Shown here piece by piece: positions 23,914 to 35,690 of a stretch of DNA of 36,132 nt (positions are counted from its first letter, which is position 1; each line of letters begins with the position of its first letter). The stretch is from Podila epigama (lineage: Eukaryota; Mortierellomycota; Mortierellomycetes; Mortierellales; Mortierellaceae). A model generated the notes under the pieces. The model did not search any database. It had not been told where the DNA came from and saw nothing but the letters and a program-made list of their open reading frames with translations. The position numbers were made by a program, and so were the translations under genes. The stretch is taken from the NCBI GenBank assembly GCA_015679605.1, contig JAAAVE010000037.1, forward strand, positions 5,598-41,729, written 5' to 3'.

Positions 23914-24327
23914 ATGAAAAACCTATACACCATCGCCTTGGTCGCCACCTTGGCTATCGCTTCGACAATCTCTGCGCATGAGATCCCTCAGGCGATCCCT
24001 CAAGTAGACTTTATCGATGTCGCAACCCAAGAGGTGCCCCCAAAGGTAGAGACGAATGACGTGGCTGCTGCTGCACCTGCACAGGCTGTTCTCGCGTCTC
24101 CTCCTTCTGATCCACTTCCAGCATCCGCTGCGGAGGAGGAGGCCCTGTGGAATAAGAAGCGAAAGCAGCGCAAGCACAAGAACGGCAGGAAGCACGGCAA
24201 GAAGCATCGCAAGAAGAACGGCAAGAAGAACAAGAAACATGGCAAGAAGCATCACAAGCACAAAAAGTGCTGCATCAAGTACATCACCATCACCTCAGTC
24301 CCCGCATGCAAGCCCACTCCAAAATAA
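23914..24327 (+). CDS. small secreted protein with Lys/His-rich polybasic tail
   Basis: 137 aa, single exon, starting at the ATG that follows a run of A. Signal peptide MKNLYTIALVATLAIASTISA is followed by an acidic/Ala-Pro linker of about 55 residues. Residues about 79-120 are almost only Lys, His, Arg, Gly and Asn, with repeated GKKHRKKNGKKN-like units. A short C-terminal piece, CCIKYITITSVPACK, has three Cys. Dibasic sites (KKRKQRK) could be cut by a Kex2-type protease to release a cationic peptide. I know no family. Possible roles are a metal-binding, antimicrobial, wall-binding or nuclear-targeted secreted protein; none is shown by the sequence. The neighbouring C2 genes are also secreted. 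Confidence 0.8.
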   Translation: MKNLYTIALVATLAIASTISAHEIPQAIPQVDFIDVATQEVPPKVETNDVAAAAPAQAVLASPPSDPLPASAAEEEALWNKKRKQRKHKNGRKHGKKHRKKNGKKNKKHGKKHHKHKKCCIKYITITSVPACKPTPK

Positions 24328-24588
24328 AACATGTTTTGTAAAAATGTTTTTGTTCAAAAAAATGAAATGTTCCAACAAATGACAGGGGTGTCTAACATAA
24401 TGTATGTGTATGAAGCCGTGGTGGTTGAACATGAATCGCGAGGTGGGAAGGTTGACATGCGGACACGCCTGTTCTATGGATCAAGGGTTGAATAGAGTCA
24501 ACGAGACATCCATGTCATTCCTTTCGTTTTGTCGCGTCTTGTTACAACTGACCACCCATGAAGGATATAAAACTTCCACGTAAAAGAT
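24328..24588. other. convergent 3' intergenic region
   Basis: 261 bp between the stops of the Lys/His-rich gene (+) and the hydrolase gene (-). Contains a GTTTTTGTTC and A-run close to the + stop. Nothing else recognised. Confidence 0.45.
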
Positions 24589-26940
24589 CTAATCTGCTTT
24601 CTTCTTCTTCCAAAAAGTATCCAACTCGGCAATAGATGTGCCCTCGAACCCCTCGCCAACAGTTCCCTTGTAATCAACAACAATCCACTCGGTCTGCCCA
24701 TCGCTTCCTTTCGTGGAACGAGATGAACCCTCGGTATTCGGCGCTCGACGCGCATCCTCCACAAAGGCCACAATGGATTGGAGCGCTTGGCGAGCCATAG
24801 GCAGGAACTCGAAAAACTGAAAGACATGCACCTGGTCCTGATAGACCTCGTACCGGACCATACTGGATGCATTGGCTTGTCCTAGCTTGTGCGCATACAG
24901 TTTTGTGTCGTCCACCAATCTGTCAAAAGCGCCTGCTTGCTATTGTGAAAGGAAATATGGATCAAAATACTCGAACAATTGTTCTCGAAGAAAAAAAAAA
25001 AAAAAGCTCCTTCTCCTTCTCCCAAAACAAGTGACAAAAACAAAAAATTACCAGAATTGTGTGGCTACGAATGTTGGCGAGATTAGCAGTGTAGACTGGG
25101 CTCACCATCGGATGTTGAGCCAAATGTCTATACCACTCCCATTCCAGGGCCTTGGATTGGGTTCGTTCGTTCGGAGCAAGGTATGAATCTCCACAGACGT
25201 AGTTTCTAGCAAAGTTGTACTAGTGTAATCCATGGTTATAAAGTTTAATGTGTGTGAACAAAGGACAACGCAAAAAAAGGACAATGTCGAGGATTGAATG
25301 TGGAAATCTTAAAAACAAAGGACTCACCTGTGGAAAGGATTCAAAGGTGGTTTGGTCACTAAAGGGATTCACGCCCATAGAGCATGGTACGTAGCAGTAC
25401 GAGTGGAGGCCTGTGGCAGATGGCATCGAAGTGGAAATGTCTGTCCAAGCCTAGATTCATAAAAGTGCAATAAAATACTAAGAACATCTGGCGAGTGTAC
25501 TATAAAAGATGGCGGAGGAACGTGTAGGTGACGCATCCTTGGCAAGTAGACTGACCGAGAGAAGAATCGTGGTGGTCGGCAGCAGTAATGGTCTCTCCAG
25601 TGTTGGCTGGACATAATCACGCATGTACAGAGAGAATGCGATGGCTAGGCCAGCACCTGCAGAATCACCTGCAAGAACAATATCTTCAGCGCGGATGGGT
25701 TCCAAAGGATGGTCAACTCTGCCGGCTGTCTGGAGTAGGTCAATGGCCGGATGGTCTGGTTGAGTCAAGTACAAGTAAGCGGCATAGACGTCGTGCACAG
25801 CCGCCGGGAAGGGGTGTTCAGGTGCCAATCTATAGTCCACCACGAACGCTCTTGCGCCAGGTCCAAACTGGGATATCAAATGACTTTTTGGTCAGGAAAG
25901 GATAAAACAAGCAGTGTCGTGCCTTGGCAAATACTCAAAAGAAATAGAGAAAAAGATATAGGACATCCTTACCTCCAGAACTAGTCGCGTCACCAATTGG
26001 CGGTGAAAAGCAGCACTACAAAAAGCATGCCCGCCTAACAAATCGAGCATCAAGATTTGTAATATGAATACAATGCACTTGGAAGAGTCAACGCAGAGTA
26101 TTTTCTTTTCTTTTCATTTTTGAATCTTTGTACCCGTGCGCACGGAAGGGGGAATGAAAAATGATTCTTACCACCGTGGAGATACAAAAGTGTCACTGTG
26201 CTTGTCTTTGCATCCGTATTCGTGTCACCTCGAGATTCGTCCAGAACCTCGATCCATTCGCCAGAAAGTGTGTATGTTCCGTCTTGATCCAATGCGCCTG
26301 ATTCCTCAGGGAGGTTGGCAAGTCGTGCGCCTGCTTGGCCTTGTCCTTTTGGGATATGATCTGGTAGGAAGGAGGCGAAAAAGGCGGATGTTGGGGGAGA
26401 AGGGTTTTGGTACCTGCCTGTCCTTTTGTTGAGATGGTGGCCGAGCCCTGAGCGTGTTTTCTGTAGGGCAAGCCTTTCGGGCTCGAGGAGGGTCTCCAGA
26501 TGGACGTTGAAGGCGACTTTGGTTTTGACAGAATACTTTCGACGCCAGAGATGCAACATTCGCAATGGTATGAATAAAGTGATGATGTTACTGACCAGAC
26601 GCAGTTGGGCCACGTTCTGCACCGAGTTGGACGAGGCGCGACTGACGGCCATACAGAACGAGTAGATAGGGCCCCAGGAGATAGGGTGGCGGGGACTATT
26701 AGTTGTGAACTGGGTCCTGACGAGGAGCGGGATCTCGACAAGGAAAAGTTGGAAAAGGGTCCAAATGATGGAGCACAGGGCATGGGCAATGAAATAGAGG
26801 TCGATGGGTCGATGGATGAATCCAGTGAGATAGATTCGGTTCCAAAGACTGGGCTGTTGGTGGACACTGGGAGGGCGAGTATGTTTGTTTTGTATCTTTG
26901 AGGCATGCTGTTCCTCGATGTCCTTGAGCTGAGGTGGCAT
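24589..26940 (-). CDS. alpha/beta hydrolase, hormone-sensitive-lipase type, membrane-anchored
   Basis: Exons 26940-26172, 26034-25973, 25867-25556, 25450-25328, 25219-25052 and 24939-24589 join in phase to 594 aa. The first 250 residues hold hydrophobic segments (LYFIAHALCSIIWTLF; LVSNIITLFIPLRML), so the enzyme is probably membrane-bound. The catalytic part has the oxyanion-hole HGGG (residues about 255-258, split by an intron), DYRLAPEHPFPAAV, and GDSAG with nucleophile Ser about 346. Asp about 484 (GAFDRLVDD) and His about 516 (DQVHVFQFF) complete the triad. HGGG plus GDSAG places it in the HSL family (alpha/beta-hydrolase fold-3). This group includes fungal steryl acetyl hydrolases and other carboxylesterases; the substrate cannot be read from sequence. 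The acceptor at 25220 was chosen because the closer AG at 25206 breaks the frame. Confidence 0.92.
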
Positions 26941-27012
26941 GTCTTTAATATCAATTACGAGTTGGAAACGAACTGTAGGTCAGCCAGGCAGTGAGGCAAT
27001 TGGCTTCGAGGG

Positions 27013-27013
<1 letters not shown>

Positions 27014-27040
<27 letters not shown>
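27014..27040. repeat. (GT)n microsatellite
   Basis: Uninterrupted GT repeat of about 13 units, about 75 bp upstream of the hydrolase start codon. Confidence 0.95.
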
Positions 27041-27043
<3 letters not shown>

Positions 27044-27720
27044 TATTTGTGTGCGTGTGAGTGTGAGTGAAGGAAGAGAGGATGGGAACAACAAGAAGAA
27101 TAGGAGTAACAATGACTGGTGGGGGGCATTATAAATACGAGGCTGCGTGTGATAAAGTGAAGCAATCTGTACTGATGGATGACTTGCAAGTGGAAATGCA
27201 TCATGCTTGTGCTTCGTGGTAATGGGTAATGCTTCGTGCTTGTGCGGTGTTGTGTGGTTGTTGTCGTACTTCTTTCTATTGCTAATGCTAATGCTAATGC
27301 TTGGCATTGTTAGTTTTGTAGGGTCTACAGGTAACAAAGTACTCTGCTAAAGTCTTTTTCCAACTCCTTCCTTTCCCCAACCATTCTTAACAAACAAGAA
27401 GAATGACAATGTCCTACTATACTTTAATTCTCCCCGTGTGTGCAGATATCGTCTTTGTCATATTATATCTCGAACAGGACGTTGAAATAATGTGCCAAGT
27501 ACAAGATGCTTATGCACGCAGATGATGAGGATATCGAAAGCACAGCACTAGCGAGCATTCGTTAGCCACAGCACACACATCACCCTAGGCATGAAATATA
27601 CAGCAGAAAGTGTCGTAGACTCTCTCCGATCGGGGCAAGGGTGCAAAGTGACCTGCAAAATGCAAAATGCTCATGGCACAATTGCACACGTCCCTTTTGT
27701 TGACAAAACCTTGTTTCGTT

Positions 27721-27830
27721 CAATTAGAGAGAGAGAGATGTATGAATGTCCCCCATGCATTGAGCCATGTGCAATTAGATAGAGAGAGAGAGCGACATGT
27801 CCCCCATGCATGTCCCCATGTGCAATTAGA
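27721..27830. repeat. 51-bp imperfect tandem repeat, 2.2 copies
   Basis: Units begin at 27721, 27771 and 27822, each with CAATTAGA followed by a GA-run, then GTCCCCCATGCAT, and end in CCATGTG. The third copy is cut off after CAATTAGAGATA. It lies in the putative promoter of the Zn2Cys6 factor. Confidence 0.85.
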
Positions 27831-28331
27831 GATATGCACGTTACATCCTTTATTTGCTTTTAAAAACAATCCTTTTTTAACCCATTTTGCTTTTGACATA
27901 CCTTTTTGGTTACACCTTCACTTCTCATTCCTTCCACAACAAAATACCTCTTGTTTCTGTGCATGTGTGCATGTGTGTGTGTCTGTCTTTACACTTTGCA
28001 TCACATTCCATTCAGCTCACTTCATCTTTCTTCACTCTCAGAAAATAAGAGATCCTTCCTAATCACTTTGCATTCTCGTCTCACGCTCCACGCTTCACGC
28101 TCATTTTTACAGTGCATCCTTTGACTATTGCACAAGCCCAGTTTTTTTTACCTGTTCTTCCTTTGACTGCTTGTCTTCCTCAACGTACATCTGCAAGTCC
28201 CCTTTTTATTTGCCATTCTTACTTTAACCCGAAACACAGCGTCGTCCTTGGTTCTCATTCATTCATTCATTCAGTCCTTCCTCACAACACCTTGAATTCA
28301 CGTCCAGTTATTAAAAAAAAGTTGATCTGCC

Positions 28332-31300
28332 ATGGCCACACCGGAGGAACACCATTCGACCCACAAGGAACACAAGGAGCGGCAGCGAGTGACAAAAGGT
28401 ACGGAGAACAAAAAAGAAAAAAAGATAAATAGTTGGTGTTACTTTGTCTTGTTAGTCATCATCTCATCATTATCTACGTGTATAAAAAGTGTTTCTCTTT
28501 TTTTTTGGTGGTGTTATTTCAACTTGATTACAAACGTGCGGATGTACGGTTTGTGAATCTTTTTGTTGCTTAAATCCCTCTGTTGCCAAAATAAAATATG
28601 AAAAAAAAAGCGCAGCATAAGGAGAATTGGTAGAAAAGGAGGTACTGCACAAACGAGTGTGTTTGTGTGTGTTTGCCTCCGACCAGGTCACTCGATGTGC
28701 CTTGACATTGTTACCGGGAGATTTCAGGTTTTCTTTTTTCCCTTTTCCCTTTTCTAATTTGCTCATCTGCAAGTGTGTGAGTGTGTATGTGTATGTGTAT
28801 GTGGAGAGAGGGAACACAGAGATTGGCATGAGGGGTGAGATCATGGATCTACCAAATTTTCAATTGAGAAAGGAGAGCAAAGAAGGGGTGCGAAGGTTGA
28901 AGGTTAATTTTTTTATTTTATTTTTTCTTCTTTCTGGTGTTGTTGTTGTTGCTGCTGTTGACAGGAAATGGTAAAGGGGATTGTGGATTGTGGAAGAGAA
29001 AGACGACTAACCTTCCCGTTTAAAACACTCTTCACATCAATGCTTCATACCATCCTCGTCCATCGTCAAATCTAGCCTGTGATAACTGCCGAAAGTGAGT
29101 TTCATTGTCGAAAACATCCTTGTTTTTGTTTGTTCAATTGCGTTTTGCGTTGTCGCACAAGAATGACAAAAGATGGCTCACCTTTTTCTTTCTCTTTCTT
29201 TTTTCCATTCGGATGTCTCTTTGGGTAAAAATGTGTAAATCAACTCGACTTTTCACAGGAAAAAGATCAAGTGCGGTATGTCTAGCTAGTACCACCAAAA
29301 GATCTCAATCTCTTCAAACTTAATGGCCCTTTTGCCCCTCGTGGAGGCCAAAGCAGGAAAAAAAAAATCCCTCAGGCCTTGTCTTGACCATGATTTTATT
29401 TTTTATTTTTTTTTGTCACTATGAATAGATGCAAAAGGTGACGTTTGCACCAGCTGTGAACAACTGCAGATTCCATGTAAGTTCTCTTTACACCTCTTAT
29501 CTCTTGTCCTAACAACATATGATTTTGTGGCAACTATTATACTATTATACTCAAATCCCTGGAATCACTCCATGTTTTCATCTCTCGTCATCAATTAGGC
29601 TTGTACCTCGACCCGAGCAAAAAACGTGGACCTCCAAAAGGAGCGGGACGTAAGTTTTTTTCATTCTTCAAAAAAAAAAAAAGGTCAATTGGACTCACAC
29701 AATGTCCTAAAAAGGAAACTCCATTTTCTTATCTTTGTTTATTATTCTCTTCTCGTGTGGTTCGGAAAACAACCACTCTTTTTATACTTTGCTGCATTGA
29801 TGCATGGATGCATGGATGGAATCACATAGGATACATCAATGCGATCGAGGATCGCCTGCATCGTATGGAGGCCATAGTTGGTGGACTCATCCGTGAGGAT
29901 GATCCCGTGGTGGGTAAAGGCGCTCATGGAGGAGCTATTCCTCACGGTCAATACCCGACTTCGTTACCACCGCCAAGGAGCAGGACCTCTGAGGACAACT
30001 ACGAAAACACTCCTGTTTCATTCCAACCAACTTCATCCATGCCTTACTCGCAGCGCCGCCCAAACCCTGACCATCACCATCATCCACCAGCCCTCCATGA
30101 CTTTACAAATAGTCAACCGCAGTTTCAATTGGATCAGCAGCAGCAGCAGCAGCAACAACAACAAGCCATGTATATCCAATATCAACAACAGCAACAACAG
30201 CAACAACAACAACAGCAGCAGCAGCAGCAGCAACATCTACAAAGTCAGCAACAAGGACAACAGTCGGGACAGTTTGGGGTCAACCGGCCGTTCTTCAGCC
30301 AGTCACAGCCAAATTTGTTTCCAATCCATTCGAATCCTAATCCTAATCCAACCGTCATTGCCAGGACCAAAACCGAAGAGACAGCACCGACCATTGAATC
30401 CATCCGGACGAGCCCTCTTCACCATGACCTGATGAGGGATACTATCGGCTCCTCTTTCGAGTCACCCTCGCCCGTCATGAGCTCTGATCGTAGTTTGAGC
30501 GAATTTGGCGCGACCTCACCCGCAGTTGAAACCTTCCCCAAACTGGGCATCAGCTCACCCCCAGTTCCTGGGGTGGATGATCTCGAGGACGACATGGGCC
30601 ATTTGACGCTGGATCGTGGAGGGAACGAGCGATACGTCGGAAAGTCGTCCCCCATGTTCTACACACGTCGTCACTGGGGCGGTGTGGGCCTGTACGACTA
30701 TGAGAAGGAGGCGTCTAGGAAATTCATTGAGAATCCTGACCTCCCTTCGCCCGATGTCATAACCCATCTCCTCAACCTCCATTTTACCTACGTTCACCCG
30801 TTTGCGCCTGTCTTTGTCTGGTCTCTGTTCAGGAAGCGGCTTCACTCGCGTGACTATACACCCTCGTTCATGATGTTGCTCAATAGTATTTTCGCTCTTG
30901 CTTCCCGATTCTCGGATGACATCTCCTTCAGAAAAGATCCGAACAAGCCCGAAACTGTTGGTGCTGTCTTTGCTGAAAAGGCAAAGGCTATCCTCGATAC
31001 CCTCTATGTTGAGCCGGATCTCTATTGCGTGGGTGCCCTCATCCTCCTTGCCTTTCAACAGATGGGCACCGGGGGCAGTTACAGAGCCTGGATCTATGTC
31101 GGACTATCAATTCGAATGGCTCAGCATCTAGGACTGAACCGCGACTGTCAAAAGTTGAACCCTCACATGTCTCCTCAGGACCGTGAGAGGCGAAATCGAA
31201 TCTGGTGGACCGTCTTTATGGCCGATCGTATCATCTCCACCTCCTTTGGGCGACCACAGGTAAGATATTAAACATCGTGGTCTCCATTCTGCAGAGTTGT

Positions 31301-33353
31301 GAAAGGCACGGGCAAAAATTGGGCAAAGTATTATTGAATCGACAAAAAACTAACAAAAATATGTATATTTGTCCAATCTATAGGGGATTAACGAGCATGA
31401 TGTCGATGCTCAGTATCCATTAGGTGTCGACTTGGATGCCACACCACTGGAATGGCAATTTGAAGGCGCGTCATCCAAGGTCACTGGCCCGACACCAAAC
31501 TCGGACAAGAATTTTGTTTTCATGGCATCTCTCATGCGAATCTTGGGCAGGGTCATGCTCAGTCTCTACAGTCCACTCTCAAAAGCTTCATCGCTGTCGA
31601 CCTCGTCGATGACCAACCCAGCACCATTGGAGCAGCTGGACAAGGAACTAACTGACTGGCTACTCACCTTGCCTCCTCACCTCCAATTCCGATGCGTGCA
31701 GCAGGAACCAGGAACGTTTGTCTGTACGCTCCACATGACCTTTTATATTGTTCTCATTCTGCTGCACCGACCTTACAGCCATCGCTCGCCTCACAATTCC
31801 AAAAACGACCCTTCCATTTCACTCTCGATCTGCACCTCCGCGGCGAACAACACGATCGAAATGGCCAGTAGCATGATGCGGTCTGTTGATGAAAAACGTG
31901 GAGTGTCCAGACTGAAAGGGATGCTTCACAATGCGGCATTCATCTTTTTCACCGCAGGACTCGTTCACATCACCAATTGCACGAGTACCGACCCTGTGCT
32001 TGCTGCATCTGCCAAGCTGCGGACAATTGAGACTCTCAAGTGTTTATCTGTTGTTGAGGATGTGTGGATTACTGCCAAATGGTGTGGGATCAATCTTCGA
32101 CAACTGCTCGAGGCTCGCAAAATTGAGCTCCCTCCTATTGAAGGTACTTGTTGCTTTCTCTTAATGCTTTCTTTTGGTCAGATACTGTCTGCGTACATCT
32201 TGATTCTAAACACGTCTTCCTTATGTGCCTACCTCTAGAATTCAAAAAGATCCCTCTTGGTACTATTCAAGATTATGCACTGTCTAAAAGCGGGACGAGT
32301 ACATCTCAATCCCAGGCAGATTTGTCTCTGGCAGCATCGATACCAAAGGAACAATCTTTCGCATTTGATGTGAACCAAATCATGGGATACTATCAAGGTG
32401 GTGGGGCCAAGAAATCCGAACACTTGGGTCGCAGCTCGAGGCACTTTTCGCCCACACCATACTTTAGTGCCAACTCACCGCACCACCATGGTCAAGGTCT
32501 GAAGCACCATCCTGGTCTGGCCCGTCATGCACCGTTGCCTCGTAGGCCAAGACAAGGCAAGACCACGTCTCCAACACCTACAACATCCTATTCTCCTCTG
32601 GCGACTATGCTACCGGCATCCGCGCCACTCTTCCCAGTTAACCAGCAGGGCAGCACTGATACCGTCTATAGCCTGACACCGGTTATGGACCCATTTGCTG
32701 CTCCGGGCTCGGCCACTGTCGGTAGCAGCACAGAGTCATCTCAGTCAAGCCAGGCTCAGCCGTCGCCAACGAGCTCGGACGGATCTGTCAACTTGTACCA
32801 GAATCCATTCTCGTCTTCCCTCTGGGGACTGCCAACATCCCTGGACAATGACGAATGGATGCTCTACATGCAGAATAGTGCTGGTGCTGGTGGAAATGTC
32901 AGCAGCGGCGCCACTCCCATGGTGACCGATGGTCCAGTCGTCAGTGGACCAAAGGCTATGAGCAATATCAATGCGTTTGATGCAATGTCTGACTCCAACT
33001 CGGTCACTCTCTTTGATCAGCCCAATATCAACCTCGGTGATCCATCCTCGCGCCTGAACCGGATGCATCCATTGGCCCAAAGCATGACCAGGAATGAACT
33101 CTTGAGTGACGGCAGTGTTGGTGAAAGTGGTAACAGCGATGGCAATAACAATAACAATGCCAATGTGAATCGTCCAAACGGTCCCGACGCTCCTTCTGAA
33201 ACCGAAGAGTCCATCATGGCAGTCGATAAGTATCCGTCCAGCACGCCTGCGTCGTCGACAGCTAACCAAACAGCAACCATGGCACCACCTCAGACGCAAG
33301 ATTTCAACTTTCTTCTTGGGGACATGGGTGCCTCCCAGCAAATACCCCAATAG
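28332..33353 (+). CDS. Zn2Cys6 fungal transcription factor with MHR domain
   Basis: Exons 28332-28398, 29076-29094, 29259-29275, 29429-29476, 29599-29649, 29830-31259, 31384-32143 and 32239-33353 join in phase to 1168 aa. Residues 24-51 form a perfect binuclear zinc cluster, C-x2-C-x6-C-x6-C-x2-C-x6-C (ACDNCRKKKIKCDAKGDVC onward). It is followed by KKRGPPKGAGR and a short coiled-coil-like helix (INAIEDRLHRMEAIVGGL). A Gln-rich, probably activating region follows. The fungal-specific middle homology domain (PF04082 type) follows around residues 300-600, with HLLNLHFTYVHPFAPVF, YRAWIYVGLSIRMAQHLGLN, RNRIWWTVFMADRIIS and FGRPQGINEHDVD. The C-terminal third is Ser/Gln/Asn-rich. The layout resembles xylanase- or carbon-regulator-type factors, but the target genes are unknown. 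Intron 1 (677 nt) is far longer than the rest. Confidence 0.94.
30138..30255 (+). repeat. CAG/CAA glutamine-coding tract in the Zn2Cys6 factor
   Basis: Two runs of CAG/CAA triplets separated by AMYIQY code for about 8 and 18 consecutive Gln and then a Gln/Ser/Gly mix. Likely length-polymorphic. Confidence 0.9.
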
Positions 33354-33590
33354 ATTGTCCCGCTCTCGTTTTTCTCCACTCTTTTTTTTTTTTGCGTTCC
33401 ATTCATCATCACTTTTTTTCTTTGTCACTACTGGTCCTTACAACTCTCTACTCTCTCGTTTTTTTCCACGCGTTTTCCTGCTTTATTTCTCCTCACTCTT
33501 TTCTCTCCTTCCTCTTCTTGTTGCTTCATGTACATAAAGTCGATCGTATCATTTTTTTTTATTATCTAGAAACTCTCTTTTTTTTGTACA
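33354..33590. other. convergent 3' intergenic region
   Basis: 237 bp of T/C-rich sequence with several T-runs between the stops of the transcription factor (+) and WDR82 (-). Fits 3' UTRs; no coding signal. Confidence 0.5.
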
Positions 33591-35690
33591 TTAATGTCGT
33601 CCTTTTGAAAAATCATAAAGTGCATCCATGCCTACTGCGTTAGGATCTGGTTCCCAAAAGGCCTACAAGTGAACAATGAATAATGAATAATGAATAATGA
33701 ACCCTCCAGCAAGTTAGTATAATCTATCTTTTTGTACTGACATCTCGACCATAAGAATGATGACAACAATAACGAAAACAACGAAAAAACTTACGAGCTC
33801 TGTGGATCCGCTGACCATCATGAGATATTTCGGATTAAAGGCCACGATATGGCTTGGAACGCCATGACCTTTTAGGACCTTGAACGGCCGCAACTCTCCA
33901 TGAGGACCCAAGAGATGAGTGTTGCCCCCAATGCTTCCGGTACCACCGTTATGACCGCCGCCATTGCCGACACTACCACCATTTCCACCGGATGAGCTAG
34001 CAGAACCAATATTGGAACCAAGACCGTTGTTCATCATAGATCCAGCGAGGCCACCACCTGCAGCCAGGGCCGCAGCATCCATGGTCGCCTGCGCAATGTC
34101 CCAAATGTAAATCCCGCCATCATGTGATCCAGAGACAACACACTTGCCATCGGGTGTCCACGACGCCTCTCCTCCACTCAGGAACGTCTCGTTACTGTAG
34201 GTGTAATGGCCCATGAGCCTGAACCGTGTCGTCGCGTCGAACGCGTCGACAATGTAATGAGCATCGGATGCAGTTGTGACAAGAATATTCTTTCCATCCG
34301 TACTAAACTCCAATTGTGTCGCTTCAATTGCTGCAGTGTTGAGACCGAGCGATTGTCCTACTTCAGCAATCTTGAATGGCCCTTGGTCAAATGATTTGAC
34401 GTCGTAGAGACGCAGCGTGCTCCCCAAACAGACTGCAAAGACCATACCACTCGGATCAAACGCTAATGCTGGGGTTCCTACGATCGACACGGCGCCCTAT
34501 GATATATCATGTAATGATGTGTTTTTGCATTGCTCAGTTATTATAAAGTGTACATGTGTTGTTGTTGTTTTTTTCGCCATAGTCCTCACTCCTGAGTATC
34601 GTCACAAAAAAAATATTCACGTTACTTGACAGTTTGGACTCCTGAGATCCCACAACCGAACAGCGTCACCGCTCCCTGCTAGGAACTGATCATCAAGTGG
34701 AGACATTTCCAGTGCAACCACCCTATATATTCAAATAAAGTGTTTTTGGGTGGTTGTTAGCCACAACGGTGTCCATGCATGGTCTTTCATGTATTCGATC
34801 CATTTGTAAAACAGTTATCCACCAGTGTCCTTACTTCTTTTCGTGCCCTCTGAAATATCGGATATATTTGTTGTCGTGCAGAGAGAGATACCGCAATGTA
34901 TCTATATGCACATATGGATATCCCGTGTTGTTTTCGCACAATGAGAGGGTTAGTTGCCATCAAATGTCTCTTGTTTTTTTTTTTGTTACAGCACAATATC
35001 GGAAAACGTGTTTTTTTCTCTCTTCCGTTTTTTTTTGTTCTTTACCATCTTCTTTTGTGGATGCGTAAACGACGTTCGTGGATCGATGAGTAAACCGGGC
35101 TAAATGAACTCCATACTTTTTACTGAACAATGTCTTATCCAATCTAAAAAAATTTTGATCAAAAAGAGAGATAAAGTGAGTGAGTGAGTGAGTGAGATTA
35201 AAAGTAAAAAATCTTTAGAAAACCATCTTCCTGTTCATCACTCTCATAGTCCTCGTTCCGGGGTTATCGGTATTGAAAAAAAAAGATCATACTTTCCGGT
35301 GACACAGTCATAAACATGAAGAGACTCATCCTGAGCACTGGTCACACACTTTGTCCCCGCATCATCGAAATCCAGAGAAGTGATAATTTGAGTATTGTCC
35401 TTAAAGATCTTGCTGACCTTTAAGGACTCCAGCAAGGCGGGCGTGAGCACCACCGGTGCTGGCGTTTGTGCAATGAGTTGTGCTGAAATGGTTGTTTATA
35501 TTTTTCCTTGTTGTTATATATGTATAACTCCTTGCTTATCGTTTGTCACTCCTTGTTGCCTTGTGCTTGGGAATGTCCTGTTTGGTTTGACTTGTAGTTG
35601 TCGTTGTTCCTTTTTTGATGTGAGGTAAAATGGCACGAAATGTCAATGTTTGTCAAGGTTAAAAACCCACTTGTTACTTGTTGCTTTCAT
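33591..35690 (-). CDS. WD-repeat protein WDR82/Swd2
   Basis: Subunit of the Set1/COMPASS H3K4 methyltransferase and, in yeast, of the cleavage/polyadenylation machinery. Exons 35690-35678, 35482-35293, 35143-35046, 34901-34835, 34722-34626, 34496-33795 and 33662-33591 join in phase to 412 aa. Diagnostic stretches: [50 protein letters not shown] and [14 protein letters not shown]; the last three are near-invariant in WDR82. The WD motifs span nearly the whole protein. A Gly/Ser/Asn/His-rich insert of about 55 residues (around residues 297-352) sits between two blades. The tail after [11 protein letters not shown] is longer than in the human protein. The 13-nt first coding exon (MKAT) is inferred from the phase-compatible GTAACA donor and TTTCAG acceptor; without it the conserved second exon has no ATG. 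Confidence 0.92.
33675..33700. repeat. (AATGAAT)n short tandem repeat
   Basis: Nearly four AATGAAT units within the last intron of the WDR82 gene. Confidence 0.9.
35176..35196. repeat. (GTGA)5 microsatellite
   Basis: Five GTGA units inside the second intron of the WDR82 gene. Confidence 0.9.

Larger units (their letters stand above)
26941..28331. promoter_or_regulatory. long divergent region, hydrolase / Zn2Cys6 factor
   Basis: 1.39 kb between two divergent start codons. It contains a (GT)n microsatellite, a (GCTAAT)3 run at 27281-27299, a 51-bp tandem repeat (27721-27830) and a pyrimidine-rich stretch (27900-28310) that is probably the 5' leader of the transcription factor. Short open frames here are low-complexity and were not accepted as genes. 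Confidence 0.5.

Noticed and set aside
25206-25210. Closer AG acceptor for the fifth hydrolase exon
   Set aside because: It shifts the frame by one; the AG ending at 25220 keeps phase and gives YNFARNYVCGDSYLAP.
25554-25905. Plus-strand frame opposite the hydrolase
   Set aside because: Shadow of the GDSAG-containing exon on the minus strand.
26193-26954. Long 253-codon minus-strand frame overlapping the hydrolase first exon
   Set aside because: The other frame (26940-26172) leads in phase into the HGGG and GDSAG exons; this one is Ser/Pro-rich noise with no motif.
29601-31271. Single long frame as a stand-alone 556-residue gene start
   Set aside because: Its first part reads through an intron (29650-29829); the zinc-cluster exons upstream and the GGAC/GTAAG donor show it is an internal part of the transcription-factor gene.
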